Source: Streptomyces sp. NBC_00775 (GTDB taxonomy: Bacteria; Actinomycetota; Actinomycetes; Streptomycetales; Streptomycetaceae). From it: a stretch of DNA of 64,000 nt. Position numbers and translations under genes: made by a program. Below the pieces are notes generated by a model, which ran no database searches, was not told where the DNA came from, and saw nothing but the letters and a program-made list of their open reading frames with translations. The stretch lies in contig NZ_CP108938.1 in the NCBI RefSeq assembly GCF_036347135.1, positions 1,860,001-1,924,000 on the forward strand, read 5' to 3'. Below, piece after piece: positions 33,829-42,926 of this stretch (its first letter is position 1; every line of letters begins with the position of its first letter).

Positions 33829-34810
33829 TCAACTGGTGGGGCGCTTGCGGAGAATCGGTGCTGTGCCGAGGACGATGAGAGTGAATACCGTGAGGCGATG
33901 CAGGCCGTGCTCGGTCAGAAAGCTGGTGTGCTGGATGCCGTAGGCCGCAAACCAGTTGGCGTCTATGTCGGTCGTCACGATGGCACAGGCCAGGTCGACT
34001 CTTCGGCGCTTCCCGCTGGTCGTCGCGTACTGCGGCAGCCGCGCCGGCTCCACCTGGAGGAAGTCCAGCACCGGAATCCACTGGTCCAGCGGATACCTCA
34101 GCCGTACGAGGAAGGTGGCTGCGGCGATGCCGACGGTCAGCAGGACCAGCGCGCGGTGGCCGCCGCCGTTGGGGTGGTTCGGCGGTGGCGCGGTCGCAGC
34201 AGCCTGCCCGTCTGACGGCACAGCCCATACAACACGCTGCACGCGAGCAGGTTCTGGATGAACCACAGATGCGCGAACTGCAGGTCCGGCCAGGACGAGC
34301 CGCTCCAGTCGGCGGGCTTGTCCCCCAGCCCCAGGTACACGTCGGTGAAGTAGCGGGGGAAGGAGATCGGCGGACAGCCGCGGAAGCGGACGTAGTACGC
34401 GTACATCAAACCCGGCACGATCGTCAGCGCGCCGACGATGACCGGGATGCCGAGCCGGACCAGCCGGCCCTTCAGGAACGGCCATCCGCCGCGCCGCTCG
34501 TACGAGCCGGGCACGAAGACGGCCGAGACGAAGAAGAACAGGCTCATGAAGAAAGCGCCGTCGACCGCGGAGAGTGTGGCGAGGGCTCCAGTTCGCGGCT
34601 GACCCTCGACGTACCACCAATCGGGGGCCCGTACGCCTGGGCTGCGTGATGGACGACAACCAGCACGGTCAGCGCGATGCGTAAGTTGTCCAGCCAGTCG
34701 AGGCGGCGGCGCGGGCTTCGGACGGAGGGCGGCGCAGGGGTCTCGGACCCTGGAGCAGCAGGCGTTGATTGGCCGCGCTGCGTAGTCAGGGCTGTCTGCG
34801 GAGCATGCAC
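33829..34810 (-). pseudogene. acyltransferase-3 family membrane protein, frameshifted
   Basis: Pieces of an OatA-like O-acyltransferase are spread over three frames. The N-terminal RLDWLDNLRIALTVLVVVHH ends in a shift near 34600; SLFFFVSAVFVPGSYERRGG through HLWFIQNLLACSVLYGLC follows; after a second shift near 34190 come ALVLLTVGIAAATFLVRLRY and PLDQWIPVLDFLQVEP. The last hydrophobic spans are degraded. A possible original start is the GTG at 34810. Confidence 0.75.
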
Positions 34811-34848
34811 GGGAGACGGGAAACCCAGATGCGCAGACGGTGGCCGGA

Positions 34849-35118
34849 CTACCCGCTCTCCTCGTGTTCCCCCTCCTTCACCGTCTTCCCGCGGCGCTCC
34901 GCCCAGAGCAGCGACACCAACAGGAACACGGTGATCAGCCCGACGACAAAGGCGAGAACCATCTGGGTGGACGTCAGGAAGCCGATGAGTCCACCGTCGT
35001 CGGCGGGTGGGACATAGTGGTCGGATTCGCGGCTCGGGTCGGCTCGCGGAACCCTGTCCGGGGCGGTTGCCGGGCAGCCCTGAGCCGCCCAGCACTTCGT
35101 GATCGGATATGCGGACAC
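34849..35118 (-). CDS. small single-span membrane protein
   Basis: An 89-aa frame with GGAG 8 nt before GTG 35118. The N-terminal half is polar with two Cys; one strong span (MVLAFVVGLITVFLLVSLLW) is followed by a charged tail ERRGKTVKEGEHEESG. The topology looks real, but no family is recognised. Confidence 0.45.
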   Translation of the reverse strand: MSAYPITKCWAAQGCPATAPDRVPRADPSRESDHYVPPADDGGLIGFLTSTQMVLAFVVGLITVFLLVSLLWAERRGKTVKEGEHEESG

Positions 35119-35198
35119 AGCAGACACTCCGGTGTCGATCGGAGCACGCCGAGGTCACTGGCGTGCGGGATGACGTGGGTCGGCGGAGTGCCGCGGGG

Positions 35199-35798
35199 TT
35201 ACGGGGCGCAGGGCTGTACGCGGTACAGCAGCACAGTGAGCGCGCGTGGCCGTGGCAGGGCCACGGCGGGCAGCGGTGGGCGCGGCGGCCGGGGAAGCAA
35301 TGTGCCGGTCAGACGCAGGACCAGCCCGATGACGTGCAGCAGGCGGTCCCAGGCGCGGCGTGCGGTGGCGGCGACGGCGTACGACAGTCGGGCGGGCAGG
35401 CCGGAGGCGCTGCGGAAGACGTAGACCAGGGCGAGTGCCGCGAGGAAGTTCAACGCCGCCATCGCGAACGGGTTGTGGTGCCAGGCGGCCGGCAGTCTCA
35501 GGTGGTCGTCGAGCGCCGGCGCCGGGATCTCGGTGTCCGTGATCTCCAGCCAGGCGGGTAACAGCGCCTGTGCGGCGCCCAGGACGAGCGTGTTCCTGCG
35601 GCTCGCCCCGGTGCGCAGCACGGGATAGGCGCAGGCTGCCAGCACCGCCGCGGCTATCGCGAGGGCCGGCCAGGACAGGGACGAGTCCGTCGTCGTGTGG
35701 TGCAGGCCGGCAGCCAGGATCACGGCCGCCAGGGCAAGCCCGATCGCGCGGGCGGCGGTATGGCCCGCGGTGCGGTCGAGGTCTAGGTGGGCCGACAT
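35199..35798 (-). CDS. small membrane protein related to RRGPP family (copy D)
   Basis: A 199-aa membrane protein with hydrophobic segments AIGLALAAVILAAGLHH, WPALAIAAAVLAACAYPV and AALNFLAALALVYVF. The DNA around its start, CATGAT-N9-ATG, matches that of copies A, B and C, which fixes the ATG at 35798. The RRGPP tail is absent; the protein ends RVQPCAP. It is the most diverged of the four and may be only a structural relative. Function unknown. Confidence 0.55.
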   Translation of the reverse strand: MSAHLDLDRTAGHTAARAIGLALAAVILAAGLHHTTTDSSLSWPALAIAAAVLAACAYPVLRTGASRRNTLVLGAAQALLPAWLEITDTEIPAPALDDHLRLPAAWHHNPFAMAALNFLAALALVYVFRSASGLPARLSYAVAATARRAWDRLLHVIGLVLRLTGTLLPRPPRPPLPAVALPRPRALTVLLYRVQPCAP

Positions 35799-35886
35799 GT
35801 CCGGTCCATCATGGCGCGCCGCGGGCGAACGGCGGTGCGAATGCGGTGTTTTCATCCGGTGCGGGAGTACGGCCGAGGTGTGGGAG

Positions 35887-36672
35887 TCAGTGGGGTGACG
35901 GCTGTCCGGCGAGTGGGCGCAGGCGGTGGGCGTCGTCGAACAGGGCACGTTCGGCGAGGCGTACGGCCGTGAGGGCGGCGAGTGCGGCGGCGGCGAGCAG
36001 CATGTACATCACGACGATCTGGTAGCGGATGGCGGTGAGGGGGTCGACTCCGGCGAGGATGAGGCCGGTCATGGCGCCGGGGAGGCTGATGATGCCGACG
36101 GTCTTGGTGGAGTCGAGGGCGGGGATGAGGGCGGTGCGCACGATGGTGCGCTGGTGTGGGGCGAAGGCGTCGGTGGCGGCGAGGCCGAGGCTGAGGCGGG
36201 CCTCGATGGCGGGGCGGGCGGTGCGGACCTCGTCGTAGAGGCGGGTGAGGGCGAGGGCGGTGGCCTGCATGGCGCCGGAGACGACCATGCCGCCGACGGG
36301 GATGACGACGCGGGCCTGGGTGGCGATCACGCCGAGGGCGAGCAGGGTGCCCATGGTCGCGGCCGTGCCGATGGTGATCGCGACGGTCGCGGTGGGCAGG
36401 GCTCTAGGCAGGGCTGGGGTGCGGCGGGCGGCGACCCGTCCGGCGATGAGCACCATGAGGGCGAGCCAGCCGATGGCTCCGGCGAGTCCGGTGTGGTGGA
36501 AGACCAGGAGCAGGAGCGCGCCGACGGCGGCGAGTTGGAGTGCGGCGCGGACGGCGGCGAGGGTGATGTCGCGGGCCAGGCGCAGGCGTCCGTGCCAGGC
36601 CGCGGCGACGGTGAGCGCGACCAGGACGGCGGAGGCGGCGACCCCCGCCCAGGTGGGGACGGCGGGGTTCAC
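35887..36672 (-). CDS. fetB: FetB-type iron export permease (UPF0014)
   Basis: A 261-aa permease with seven or so membrane spans of the UPF0014/FetB family (ALQLAAVGALLLLVF, GGMVVSGAMQATALALTRL, SLPGAMTGLILAGVDPLTAI). With FetA it exports iron and protects against oxidative stress in Escherichia coli. The start overlaps the fetA stop by 4 nt, the usual order in such operons. Confidence 0.87.
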   Translation of the reverse strand: MNPAVPTWAGVAASAVLVALTVAAAWHGRLRLARDITLAAVRAALQLAAVGALLLLVFHHTGLAGAIGWLALMVLIAGRVAARRTPALPRALPTATVAITIGTAATMGTLLALGVIATQARVVIPVGGMVVSGAMQATALALTRLYDEVRTARPAIEARLSLGLAATDAFAPHQRTIVRTALIPALDSTKTVGIISLPGAMTGLILAGVDPLTAIRYQIVVMYMLLAAAALAALTAVRLAERALFDDAHRLRPLAGQPSPH

Positions 36673-37346
36673 GCGTGCTCCTTGAGGTAGTCGACGTGGT
36701 GGGCTTCGCCCTGTTCGACGAGACAGCCGTGGTCGAGGACGAGGACGTGGTCGGACACGCGGCGGGCCTGGGCGGTGTTGTGGCTGACCAGGACCACGGC
36801 CAGGCCGTCGGCGACCAGTTCTCGTACGACGCCTTCGACGGCCGCGGTGCCGACCGCGTCGAGGGCGGAGGTGGGTTCGTCCAGCAGCAGCACCTGGGGG
36901 CTGACGGCGAGGGCCCGTGCCAGGCAGACGCGTTGGGTCTCGCCGCCGGAGAGGTTCGTGGTGGCGCGGTCGAGGTACGCGGTGGGCAGGTGGGCCCGGT
37001 CGAGCAGGGCTGCCGCTTCGGGCCGGTCAAGGTCGGGGCGGCCGACGCGCAGGTCGTCCAGGACGGTGTCGGTGAGCAGGACGGGCTGCTGGCCGACGAG
37101 GGTGACGTGGCGGCGCAGGGTGAGGACGTTCCAGTCGGGCAGGGGGCGGTCCTGGAAGGCGACGCTTCCGGTCGTGGGTTCTTCGAGCCTGTTGAGCAGG
37201 CGCAGGAGGGTGGTCTTGCCGGCGCCGCTCGGTCCGACGAGCGCGGTGCAGGCCGATGCGGGGATGCGGCAGGTGATCTCGTTGAGCAGGGCCGCGTCGC
37301 CGCGCCGGACCGTGACCTGTTCCAGGGCGAACGCGCTTGTCTCCAC
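36669..37346 (-). CDS. fetA: FetA-type ABC transporter ATP-binding protein
   Basis: A 225-aa ATPase. I chose GTG 37346, 8 nt after GGAGG; a GTG at 37361 is also in frame. Walker A is GPSGAGKTTL, signature NLSGGETQRVCLARAL, Walker B VLLLDEPTSALD, switch His in LVSHNTAQ. It energises FetB. The palindromic operator GTGCAACCATGGTTGCAC lies 29-46 bp upstream and recurs in similar form before the chromate operon, so an external metal or redox regulator probably controls both. Confidence 0.87.
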   Translation of the reverse strand: METSAFALEQVTVRRGDAALLNEITCRIPASACTALVGPSGAGKTTLLRLLNRLEEPTTGSVAFQDRPLPDWNVLTLRRHVTLVGQQPVLLTDTVLDDLRVGRPDLDRPEAAALLDRAHLPTAYLDRATTNLSGGETQRVCLARALAVSPQVLLLDEPTSALDAVGTAAVEGVVRELVADGLAVVLVSHNTAQARRVSDHVLVLDHGCLVEQGEAHHVDYLKEHA

Positions 37347-37374
37347 CCGTGCCACCTCCACCGACGAGCGATTG

Positions 37375-37392
37375 GTGCAACCATGGTTGCAC
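37375..37392. promoter_or_regulatory. 18-bp perfect palindrome upstream of fetAB
   Basis: GTGCAACCATGGTTGCAC is a perfect palindrome directly before fetA. Near-identical sites occur at 41919-41936 and 41935-41952 before the chr operon. It is very probably a repressor operator. Confidence 0.7.
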
Positions 37393-37421
37393 TGCCGTGC
37401 TGGATCAGGTGAGGCGCGGAG

Positions 37422-38465
37422 TCACGGACCGGGCCGGTAGACGAGGAGGGCGGGGTGTCCTCCGGAGCCGTTCGGGACGGGGTAGTAGCTGCGGTGGGTG
37501 GTGGAGTCGACGGCGACGACGTGGGCGCCGTCGGCGAGATGGGCGCGGCCGGTGACGTTCAGGTGCCGGTCACGGATGTCGGCGGTGGTGACCCAGCCGG
37601 ATTCGGCGGCGACATAGAGGTGGCGGGCGGCGGGGTCGTAGGCGAGGACGTCGGGGTCCTGGCCGACCTGGTCGGTGCTGATGATGTGCCAGGTGGTCAG
37701 GTCGACGGTGAGCAGGCGGGCGTTGCCGTCGCAGGCGACGAAGGCCAGCCGGTCGGCGGGGGCGAGGGTGAGGCCGTGGTCGTGGTCGCAGCCGGGCAGG
37801 GGGACGCGGCGGGTGATGCGGAGGGTGCCTGGGTCGATGACGGCAAGTTCGTCGCGGCTCTGTACGGCGACGAGCATCTGCCGGGTGGTGGGGTCGTAGG
37901 CGACGTTGCCCGCGTCGCCGCCGAGGGGGACGGTGCCGCGGACCGCTCCGGTGTCGGCGTCGACGACGGTCTCCGAGCCGCCGGACTCGTTGGTGGTCCA
38001 CACCGTGCCGTGCACGGGGTCGTAGGCCAGTCCGTCGGGGTAGTCGCCGGTGGGGCTGCGATGCAGGACGGTGCCAGTGGTCTCGTCGATGGCGGCGACC
38101 GTGTTGCTGTCGGTGGCCGTGACGTACACCCGGTTGCGGGCGGGGACGACCAGGACGCCGTGGACGCCGGGCAGGCCGTCGATGACGCGTACGACGCGGT
38201 TCGCGCGGACGTCGACCTCGATGACCTGGCTCGCGCCGAGGTGGGCGATGAACAGCAGGCCACGGCCGGGGTCAAGGCTGGCGTAGTCGAAGCGGGAGCC
38301 GTTGCCCGGCAGGGCGACCTGGGTCACGGGACGAAGCGGAAGCGCCACCTTGGGCGGTTGGTCGGTGCCACGGGTGAGCAGCACGCCGGCCACGGCGGCG
38401 GCGAGGGCGAGGACCAGACCGGCGGCGAGGGCCAGCAGGGCGCGGGGGCTGAGACGACGGTTCAT
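37422..38465 (-). CDS. YncE-like beta-propeller protein, membrane-anchored
   Basis: A 347-aa protein with an N-terminal membrane anchor (LLALAAGLVLALAAAVAGVLL) and repeated propeller blades (for example RNRVYVTATDSNTVAAIDET, TRQMLVAVQSRDELAVIDPG, ARHLYVAAESGWVTTADI). Such YncE/NHL-like proteins bind ligands or partner proteins outside the cytoplasm. It precedes fetAB on the same strand by 75 bp, though fetA has its own operator. It is in the set of genes divergent from the OmpR-type two-component system. Confidence 0.8.
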   Translation of the reverse strand: MNRRLSPRALLALAAGLVLALAAAVAGVLLTRGTDQPPKVALPLRPVTQVALPGNGSRFDYASLDPGRGLLFIAHLGASQVIEVDVRANRVVRVIDGLPGVHGVLVVPARNRVYVTATDSNTVAAIDETTGTVLHRSPTGDYPDGLAYDPVHGTVWTTNESGGSETVVDADTGAVRGTVPLGGDAGNVAYDPTTRQMLVAVQSRDELAVIDPGTLRITRRVPLPGCDHDHGLTLAPADRLAFVACDGNARLLTVDLTTWHIISTDQVGQDPDVLAYDPAARHLYVAAESGWVTTADIRDRHLNVTGRAHLADGAHVVAVDSTTHRSYYPVPNGSGGHPALLVYRPGP

Positions 38466-38555
38466 ATGCGGGCTTTCCCGGAGTCGGCGGTGAAGCGGCG
38501 AGAGCGGCCCGCCGCTGCCCGTGGGTGGCGAGCAACGGCGAGGCAACCAGGCCGT

Positions 38556-38921
38556 TCAGTACAGGTAGACATCGACCAGCAGGGCCGCACCGGCGGCAAG
38601 GAGCGCATAGCGGATGCTGGTGCGGGTGGGCTGCGCTGCCAGCGGACCGAGCCCGTAGCCGAGGGCCGCGGCGGCGAGCGTGAAGACACCCGAGCCGGTG
38701 TCCTGCCAGCTGACCGGAAAGACGATCACGGGCGCGTCGGTGAAGAACTGATCTCCGTGCGCGGCCCGCAGGACGGCGTTCCAGGCGAGGGGCCCGACTG
38801 CCGCGGCGAGCGCACCGGTCATCACCACCGCACGGGTGCGGCCCCGGGCGACGACGATGAGGCCGGCGGCGAACACCGCCGACAGCACCGCGCCGTAGCC
38901 GATCTGAGCCCAGCCGATCAT
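38556..38921 (-). CDS. small four-span membrane protein
   Basis: A 121-aa hydrophobic protein with about four spans (YGAVLSAVFAAGLIVVA, VMTGALAAAVGPLAWNAVL, GVFTLAAAALGYGLGPL, YALLAAGAALLVDVYLY). Its ATG at 38921 overlaps the DUF1259 gene stop (ATGA), so they are translationally coupled. No family recognised. Confidence 0.7.
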   Translation of the reverse strand: MIGWAQIGYGAVLSAVFAAGLIVVARGRTRAVVMTGALAAAVGPLAWNAVLRAAHGDQFFTDAPVIVFPVSWQDTGSGVFTLAAAALGYGLGPLAAQPTRTSIRYALLAAGAALLVDVYLY

Positions 38922-39931
38922 GACGCAGAAACCAGTCCGGTCGCATCCAGGGCAGGGCGCAGCGCCTTGGCCAGCGTGACGCCGTCGCCGGTGGCCCAGA
39001 AGTGCAGGTAGAACAGGCGGGGGCGGTCGCTCAGGGAGTGGTTGTGGAGCTCGACGATGTCGATGCCGCCCCTTCGCAGTGCCTGGATGACCTTCTGTAC
39101 CTCGGAGGCGGTCATGACGAAGTCGCCGTTGATGGCGGCCTTGCCCGCACCGAGCGGCTGGAAGTTGACGGCGGTGGTGATGCCGAGCGCGGGCGGCAGG
39201 ACGTGTTCGCCGTCGTCGACGGTGTGCGCGCGGGCGATGGAGAACTTGTAGATGCCTCCATCCGCGGTGCCCTTGCGGCCGAGCGCCTGGTCGATGCCGG
39301 CGGTGTCCAGGGCGATGGGCGGCTGGGTGGCCGGGGGCGGCGAGGCGGGCGGGATGGCGGTGGCGTCCAGCGCGGACTTCAGACCCATGGCGAGCGTGGC
39401 CGGGTCCCCCATGGCGTGGACGTGGGTCCACCAGATCGCCGGGGACTGCTGGAGCAAGTGCTTGTGCAGCGCGGTCTGCTCGATCCCGGCGGCCTGCAAC
39501 GCGTCGGTGACCTTCGGCAGTTCGTCCTCGGTGACGACCAGGTCGCCCATGAGCATGGTCTCGTGCCGGTACTGGGCGAAGGCCGCGTATCCGCCGAGGG
39601 AGAGGCCCGGCTTCACGGTCACGCCCTGGGTGGTGACGGTGAGGTCCTTGCGGGGCAGCGGAACGCGGTAGACGGTGCCGTTCATCAGAGTGCCGGTGCG
39701 GCCGAGGGTGTCGGCGACCGGTTTCCAGTCCGCCTCGGTGGTCTGCTCGGGCTGCTCAAGGTGGCCGTGCCGGGCCGATGCCTGGGCCGCGACCACATTC
39801 GTGCCGCCTGCAGCGTCGTTTCTCGTCTGGCTGCCGCAGCCTGCCAGCAGGCCGGAACCGGCCACCAGGAGAAGCGTGGCCACTGTCCCTGCGACCGGTT
39901 TCATACGCGATCGGGGCGAACGGGGTGACAT
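38918..39931 (-). CDS. DUF1259 (LpqO/LppY-like) lipoprotein
   Basis: A 337-aa lipoprotein with signal peptide and lipobox LLAGC. Two tandem DUF1259 domains are visible (residues about 60-180 and 215-335), each with a terminal HxH-like pattern (WTHVHAMGDPATLA; FYLHFWATGDGVTLA). The family includes mycobacterial LpqO/LppY of unknown role. GGAG precedes ATG 39931. It is divergent from the response regulator at 40138 and probably regulated by it. Confidence 0.85.
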   Translation of the reverse strand: MSPRSPRSRMKPVAGTVATLLLVAGSGLLAGCGSQTRNDAAGGTNVVAAQASARHGHLEQPEQTTEADWKPVADTLGRTGTLMNGTVYRVPLPRKDLTVTTQGVTVKPGLSLGGYAAFAQYRHETMLMGDLVVTEDELPKVTDALQAAGIEQTALHKHLLQQSPAIWWTHVHAMGDPATLAMGLKSALDATAIPPASPPPATQPPIALDTAGIDQALGRKGTADGGIYKFSIARAHTVDDGEHVLPPALGITTAVNFQPLGAGKAAINGDFVMTASEVQKVIQALRRGGIDIVELHNHSLSDRPRLFYLHFWATGDGVTLAKALRPALDATGLVSAS

Positions 39932-40055
39932 GACTGCTCCTCGTCGGGATCGTTGTCAGGTGTCGAAGGTGCCCGTGGGGATCAGCGAAGCCGCCATCCA
40001 TGAAGTTGACGTGAAGACACGCCCCGGCGCGCCAGGACACACCGAGCGGGCCCGG

Positions 40056-40073
40056 CTTCATCCCTCCTTCATC
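40056..40073 (+). promoter_or_regulatory. OmpR-type direct repeat
   Basis: CTTCATC occurs at 40056-40062 and 40067-40073, an 11-bp period typical of OmpR-family response-regulator sites. It lies between the DUF1259 operon and the response-regulator gene. Confidence 0.4.
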
Positions 40074-40137
40074 AAGGACACTCACCGTGAAGTGCACACA
40101 CGGCTGAGCGGCACGAGTCACGGACGAGGAAGGCGCG

Positions 40138-40860
40138 ATGCGGATCCTGGTGGTCGAGGACGAGCCCAAGATGCGGGGTCTGCTGCGCCGGGCCCTGTCC
40201 GAGGAGGGGTACGCCGTCGATGCCGCACCCGACGGGCCGCAGGCGCTCGCCCTGACCGGCGTCGCGGCGTTCGACGCGATGGTGCTGGACGTGATGCTGC
40301 CCGGCCAGGACGGCTTCGAGGTCTGCGCCGCCCTTCGGCGGCAGGGCAATTGGCTACCGGTCCTGATGCTGACGGCGCGGGACGCGGTCGCCGACCGTGT
40401 GCAGGGCCTGGACGGCGGGGCGGACGACTACCTCACCAAGCCGTTCAGCCTGGAGGAACTGCTCGCCAGACTGCGGGCCCTGATCCGCCGCGGCCCCGTC
40501 GAACGCCCCGCGGTCCTCACCGCCGGTGACCTGAGCCTGGACCCGGCCACCCGCACCATACGCCGCGGCACCGAGGAGCTCACCCTGACCGCCAAGGAGT
40601 ACGCACTGCTGGAGGCACTGCTGCGCCGCCCCGGCACCGTGCTGACCCGCGCGATGCTGGTGGAACACTGCTGGGACCTGGGCACCAGCCCCGGCTCCAA
40701 CGTGGTCGACGCCCACATCAAGGCCCTCCGCGGCAAGATCGACCGCCCCTACGGCACGCACGCCGTCGAGACCGTGCGCGGCGCCGGCTACCGGCTGCGG
40801 CGCGACGGCGGACGCACCGCCACCAGTACCGACGCCCACACCAACACCCGTACGCCATGA
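40138..40860 (+). CDS. OmpR-type response regulator
   Basis: A 240-aa regulator with GAGGAAGG before ATG 40138. The receiver has VVEDEPKM and the phospho-Asp in MVLDVMLPGQDG. The winged-helix DNA-binding domain is C-terminal (LTAKEYALLEALLRRPGTVL, VDAHIKALRGKI, VRGAGYRLR). It overlaps the kinase gene by 4 nt. Likely targets are its own promoter and the divergent DUF1259 operon. Confidence 0.93.
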   Translation: MRILVVEDEPKMRGLLRRALSEEGYAVDAAPDGPQALALTGVAAFDAMVLDVMLPGQDGFEVCAALRRQGNWLPVLMLTARDAVADRVQGLDGGADDYLTKPFSLEELLARLRALIRRGPVERPAVLTAGDLSLDPATRTIRRGTEELTLTAKEYALLEALLRRPGTVLTRAMLVEHCWDLGTSPGSNVVDAHIKALRGKIDRPYGTHAVETVRGAGYRLRRDGGRTATSTDAHTNTRTP

Positions 40861-41924
40861 ACCGCATCCCGCTGCGCATCCGCCTCACCGCGATCTTCGC
40901 CCTGGTGATGGCCCTCGTCCTGGCCGGGGCCGGCTACGTCACCCTCAGCCGCTTCCGCGAGGCGCAGACCGAGTACGGCACGGCCACCGGCGTCGGCCGC
41001 GAAGCCCAACAGGAAGCCCTGGACGACCTGTTGCGCGAACTGGTCACCGCGCTGCCCATCGTGTTCGTGCTGGCGACCGTCGGCGCCTACCTGCTGGCCG
41101 CCGCCGCCCTGCGGCCGGTCGAACGCATGCGCACCCAGGCCGCCTCCGTCACCGACCCCGGCCGCCGCCTCGAAGTGCCGCCCAGCCGCGACGAGATCGC
41201 CCGCCTCGCCGCCACCCTCAACGACATGCTGGCCCGGCTGCAGGCCGCCCTGGACCGCGAACGGCTCTTCGTCGCCGACGCGGGCCACGAGCTGCGCACC
41301 CCGCTCAGCCTGCTGCGCACCGAGATCGAACTCGCCCTGCGCCACCCCCGCGACGCCACCGAACTGCACGCCGCCCTGGTCTCCGCCCTTGAGGAGACCG
41401 TACGGCTGATCCAGCTCACCGAGGACCTGCTGCTGCTCGCCCGCACCGACCACCACGAGGACCCCGCCGCCCCGGCCGGGTCAGCGGTGCCTGACGTCGG
41501 GCCGGTCCTCCACCACGTGGCCGCACGCCTGCGCAACGGCGCGACCGACCGACCAGTCACCGTCGACTGTCCCGACGGCCTGACCGCCGCGCTCCCCGAG
41601 GACCGCCTGGCACGCGCCGTGACGAACCTGATCCACAACGCCCAGCAACACGGCCAGGGCCCCATCGCGGTCACCGCCCGCGCCCACGACCGCCAGATCC
41701 GCATCGAGGTCCGCGACCACGGCCCCGGCTTCCCGCCCGACTTCCTGCCGCACGCCTTCGACCGCTTCACCCAGGCCGACCTCGCCCGCGCCACCACCGG
41801 CACCGGGCTCGGCCTGGCCATCACCGCAGCCATCGCCCGCTCCTGCAGCGGCGACTACGGCGCCGCCAACCACCCCGACGGAGGCGCGGTCGCGTGGATC
41901 ACCATCCCTCCCACGTTGATGTAA
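40857..41924 (+). CDS. sensor histidine kinase (HAMP-HisKA-HATPase)
   Basis: A 355-aa kinase with two membrane spans and a short extracytoplasmic loop, a HAMP region, the phospho-His in VADAGHELRTPLSLLRTEIE, and N/G boxes (LIHNAQQHG; DHGPGFPPDFLPHAFDRF; GTGLGLAITAAI). It partners the response regulator upstream. Its last bases overlap the operator region of the chr operon. Confidence 0.93.
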   Translation: MNRIPLRIRLTAIFALVMALVLAGAGYVTLSRFREAQTEYGTATGVGREAQQEALDDLLRELVTALPIVFVLATVGAYLLAAAALRPVERMRTQAASVTDPGRRLEVPPSRDEIARLAATLNDMLARLQAALDRERLFVADAGHELRTPLSLLRTEIELALRHPRDATELHAALVSALEETVRLIQLTEDLLLLARTDHHEDPAAPAGSAVPDVGPVLHHVAARLRNGATDRPVTVDCPDGLTAALPEDRLARAVTNLIHNAQQHGQGPIAVTARAHDRQIRIEVRDHGPGFPPDFLPHAFDRFTQADLARATTGTGLGLAITAAIARSCSGDYGAANHPDGGAVAWITIPPTLM

Positions 41925-41952
41925 CCGCGATTGCATGTAACCATGGTTGCAT
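41919..41952. promoter_or_regulatory. tandem palindromic operators before the chr operon
   Basis: ATGTAACCGCGATTGCAT (41919-41936) and ATGTAACCATGGTTGCAT (41935-41952) overlap by 2 bp and share the core of the perfect palindrome before fetA. Centre spacing is 16 bp. They lie 31-64 bp before chrB(N). Confidence 0.65.
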
Positions 41953-41982
41953 CAACTACCGAGCGGACCGTGGGGAGCGCCG

Positions 41983-42498
41983 ATGAACCGTGGGCCGGGC
42001 GAGTGGGTCCTGCTCTCCTACCGGGTGCCCCGCGAACCGTCCACACCCCGCATCGCGGTCTGGCGCAAGCTGAAGCGGCTGGGTGTCGCCCAGATCTCCG
42101 ACGGGCTGGTCGCCCTGCCCGCCGACGCACGCACCCGCGAGCAACTGGAGTGGATCGCGGACGAGGCGATCGAGGCGGGCGGCACCGCGTCGATCTGGCT
42201 CGCCCGGCCCGCGACGCTCGCCCAGGAGCGGGAGCTGGCCACCGGCATGGCCGAGGCGCGCGCCGCCGAGTACCAGGCCGTGATCGACCAGGCCGCCCAG
42301 GCGGCAGGCGGCGCCAGCACCGCGGCCGTCGTACGCAAACTGCGTGCGGAACTGCGGCGCGTCGGCCGCCGCGACTTCTTCCCGCCGCCCGAACGCGACC
42401 GGGCGCACGCCGCCGTACGCGCGCTCGCCGACGAACCGGACGACGCCACCGACGGCGTACCGCCGAAGACCGTGCACCACCAGGAGGAGAACGCATGA
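41983..42498 (+). CDS. ChrB N-terminal-domain protein
   Basis: A 171-aa protein corresponding to the N-terminal domain of the chromate-responsive ChrB (LLSYRVPREPSTPRIAVWRK, then ISDGLVALPADARTREQLEW). ATG 41983 has GGGGAG upstream. In proteobacteria ChrB is one protein that senses chromate and represses chrA; here the two halves are separate genes with a 4-nt overlap. It may bind the tandem palindromes upstream (inference). Confidence 0.8.
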   Translation: MNRGPGEWVLLSYRVPREPSTPRIAVWRKLKRLGVAQISDGLVALPADARTREQLEWIADEAIEAGGTASIWLARPATLAQERELATGMAEARAAEYQAVIDQAAQAAGGASTAAVVRKLRAELRRVGRRDFFPPPERDRAHAAVRALADEPDDATDGVPPKTVHHQEENA

Positions 42499-42926
42499 AG
42501 TGGGCGACCCGCGCCGGGATCCACATCGACCGGGCCGCCTGTGCCTGGCTGATCAGCCGGCACGTCGACAAGGAGGCGGAGTTCGTCTTCGTCTCCGACC
42601 CCGCCCAAGTCCCCGCCGACGCGACACCGTTCGACATGCGCGGCGTTGACCTCGGCCACCACGGCGGGGACTGCTCCTTCGAGACGATCCTGCGCCGCTA
42701 CGACCTCACCGACCCGGTGCTGTGGAAGCTCGCCGAGATCGTCCACGAGGCCGACCTCGACGACGAACGCTACGACGCCCCCGAAGCGCCGGGGGTCGAC
42801 GTCGTGTTGCGCGGGCTGTCGATGATCTGCGACGACGAGCGGATCCTGGAGCTGACCGGACCGCTCTTCGACGGCCTGTACGAGTACCACCGGCGTGCCA
42901 CGCTGATCGGACGGGACCCCGCATGA
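42495..42926 (+). CDS. ChrB C-terminal-domain protein
   Basis: A 143-aa protein matching the C-terminal half of ChrB (KWATRAGIHIDRAACAWLIS, FDMRGVDLGHHGGDCSFETI, EIVHEADLDD). Conserved His, Asp and Cys residues could bind metal. The start overlaps the previous stop and its own stop overlaps chrA (ATGA both times), giving a tightly coupled three-gene operon. Confidence 0.82.
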   Translation: MKWATRAGIHIDRAACAWLISRHVDKEAEFVFVSDPAQVPADATPFDMRGVDLGHHGGDCSFETILRRYDLTDPVLWKLAEIVHEADLDDERYDAPEAPGVDVVLRGLSMICDDERILELTGPLFDGLYEYHRRATLIGRDPA

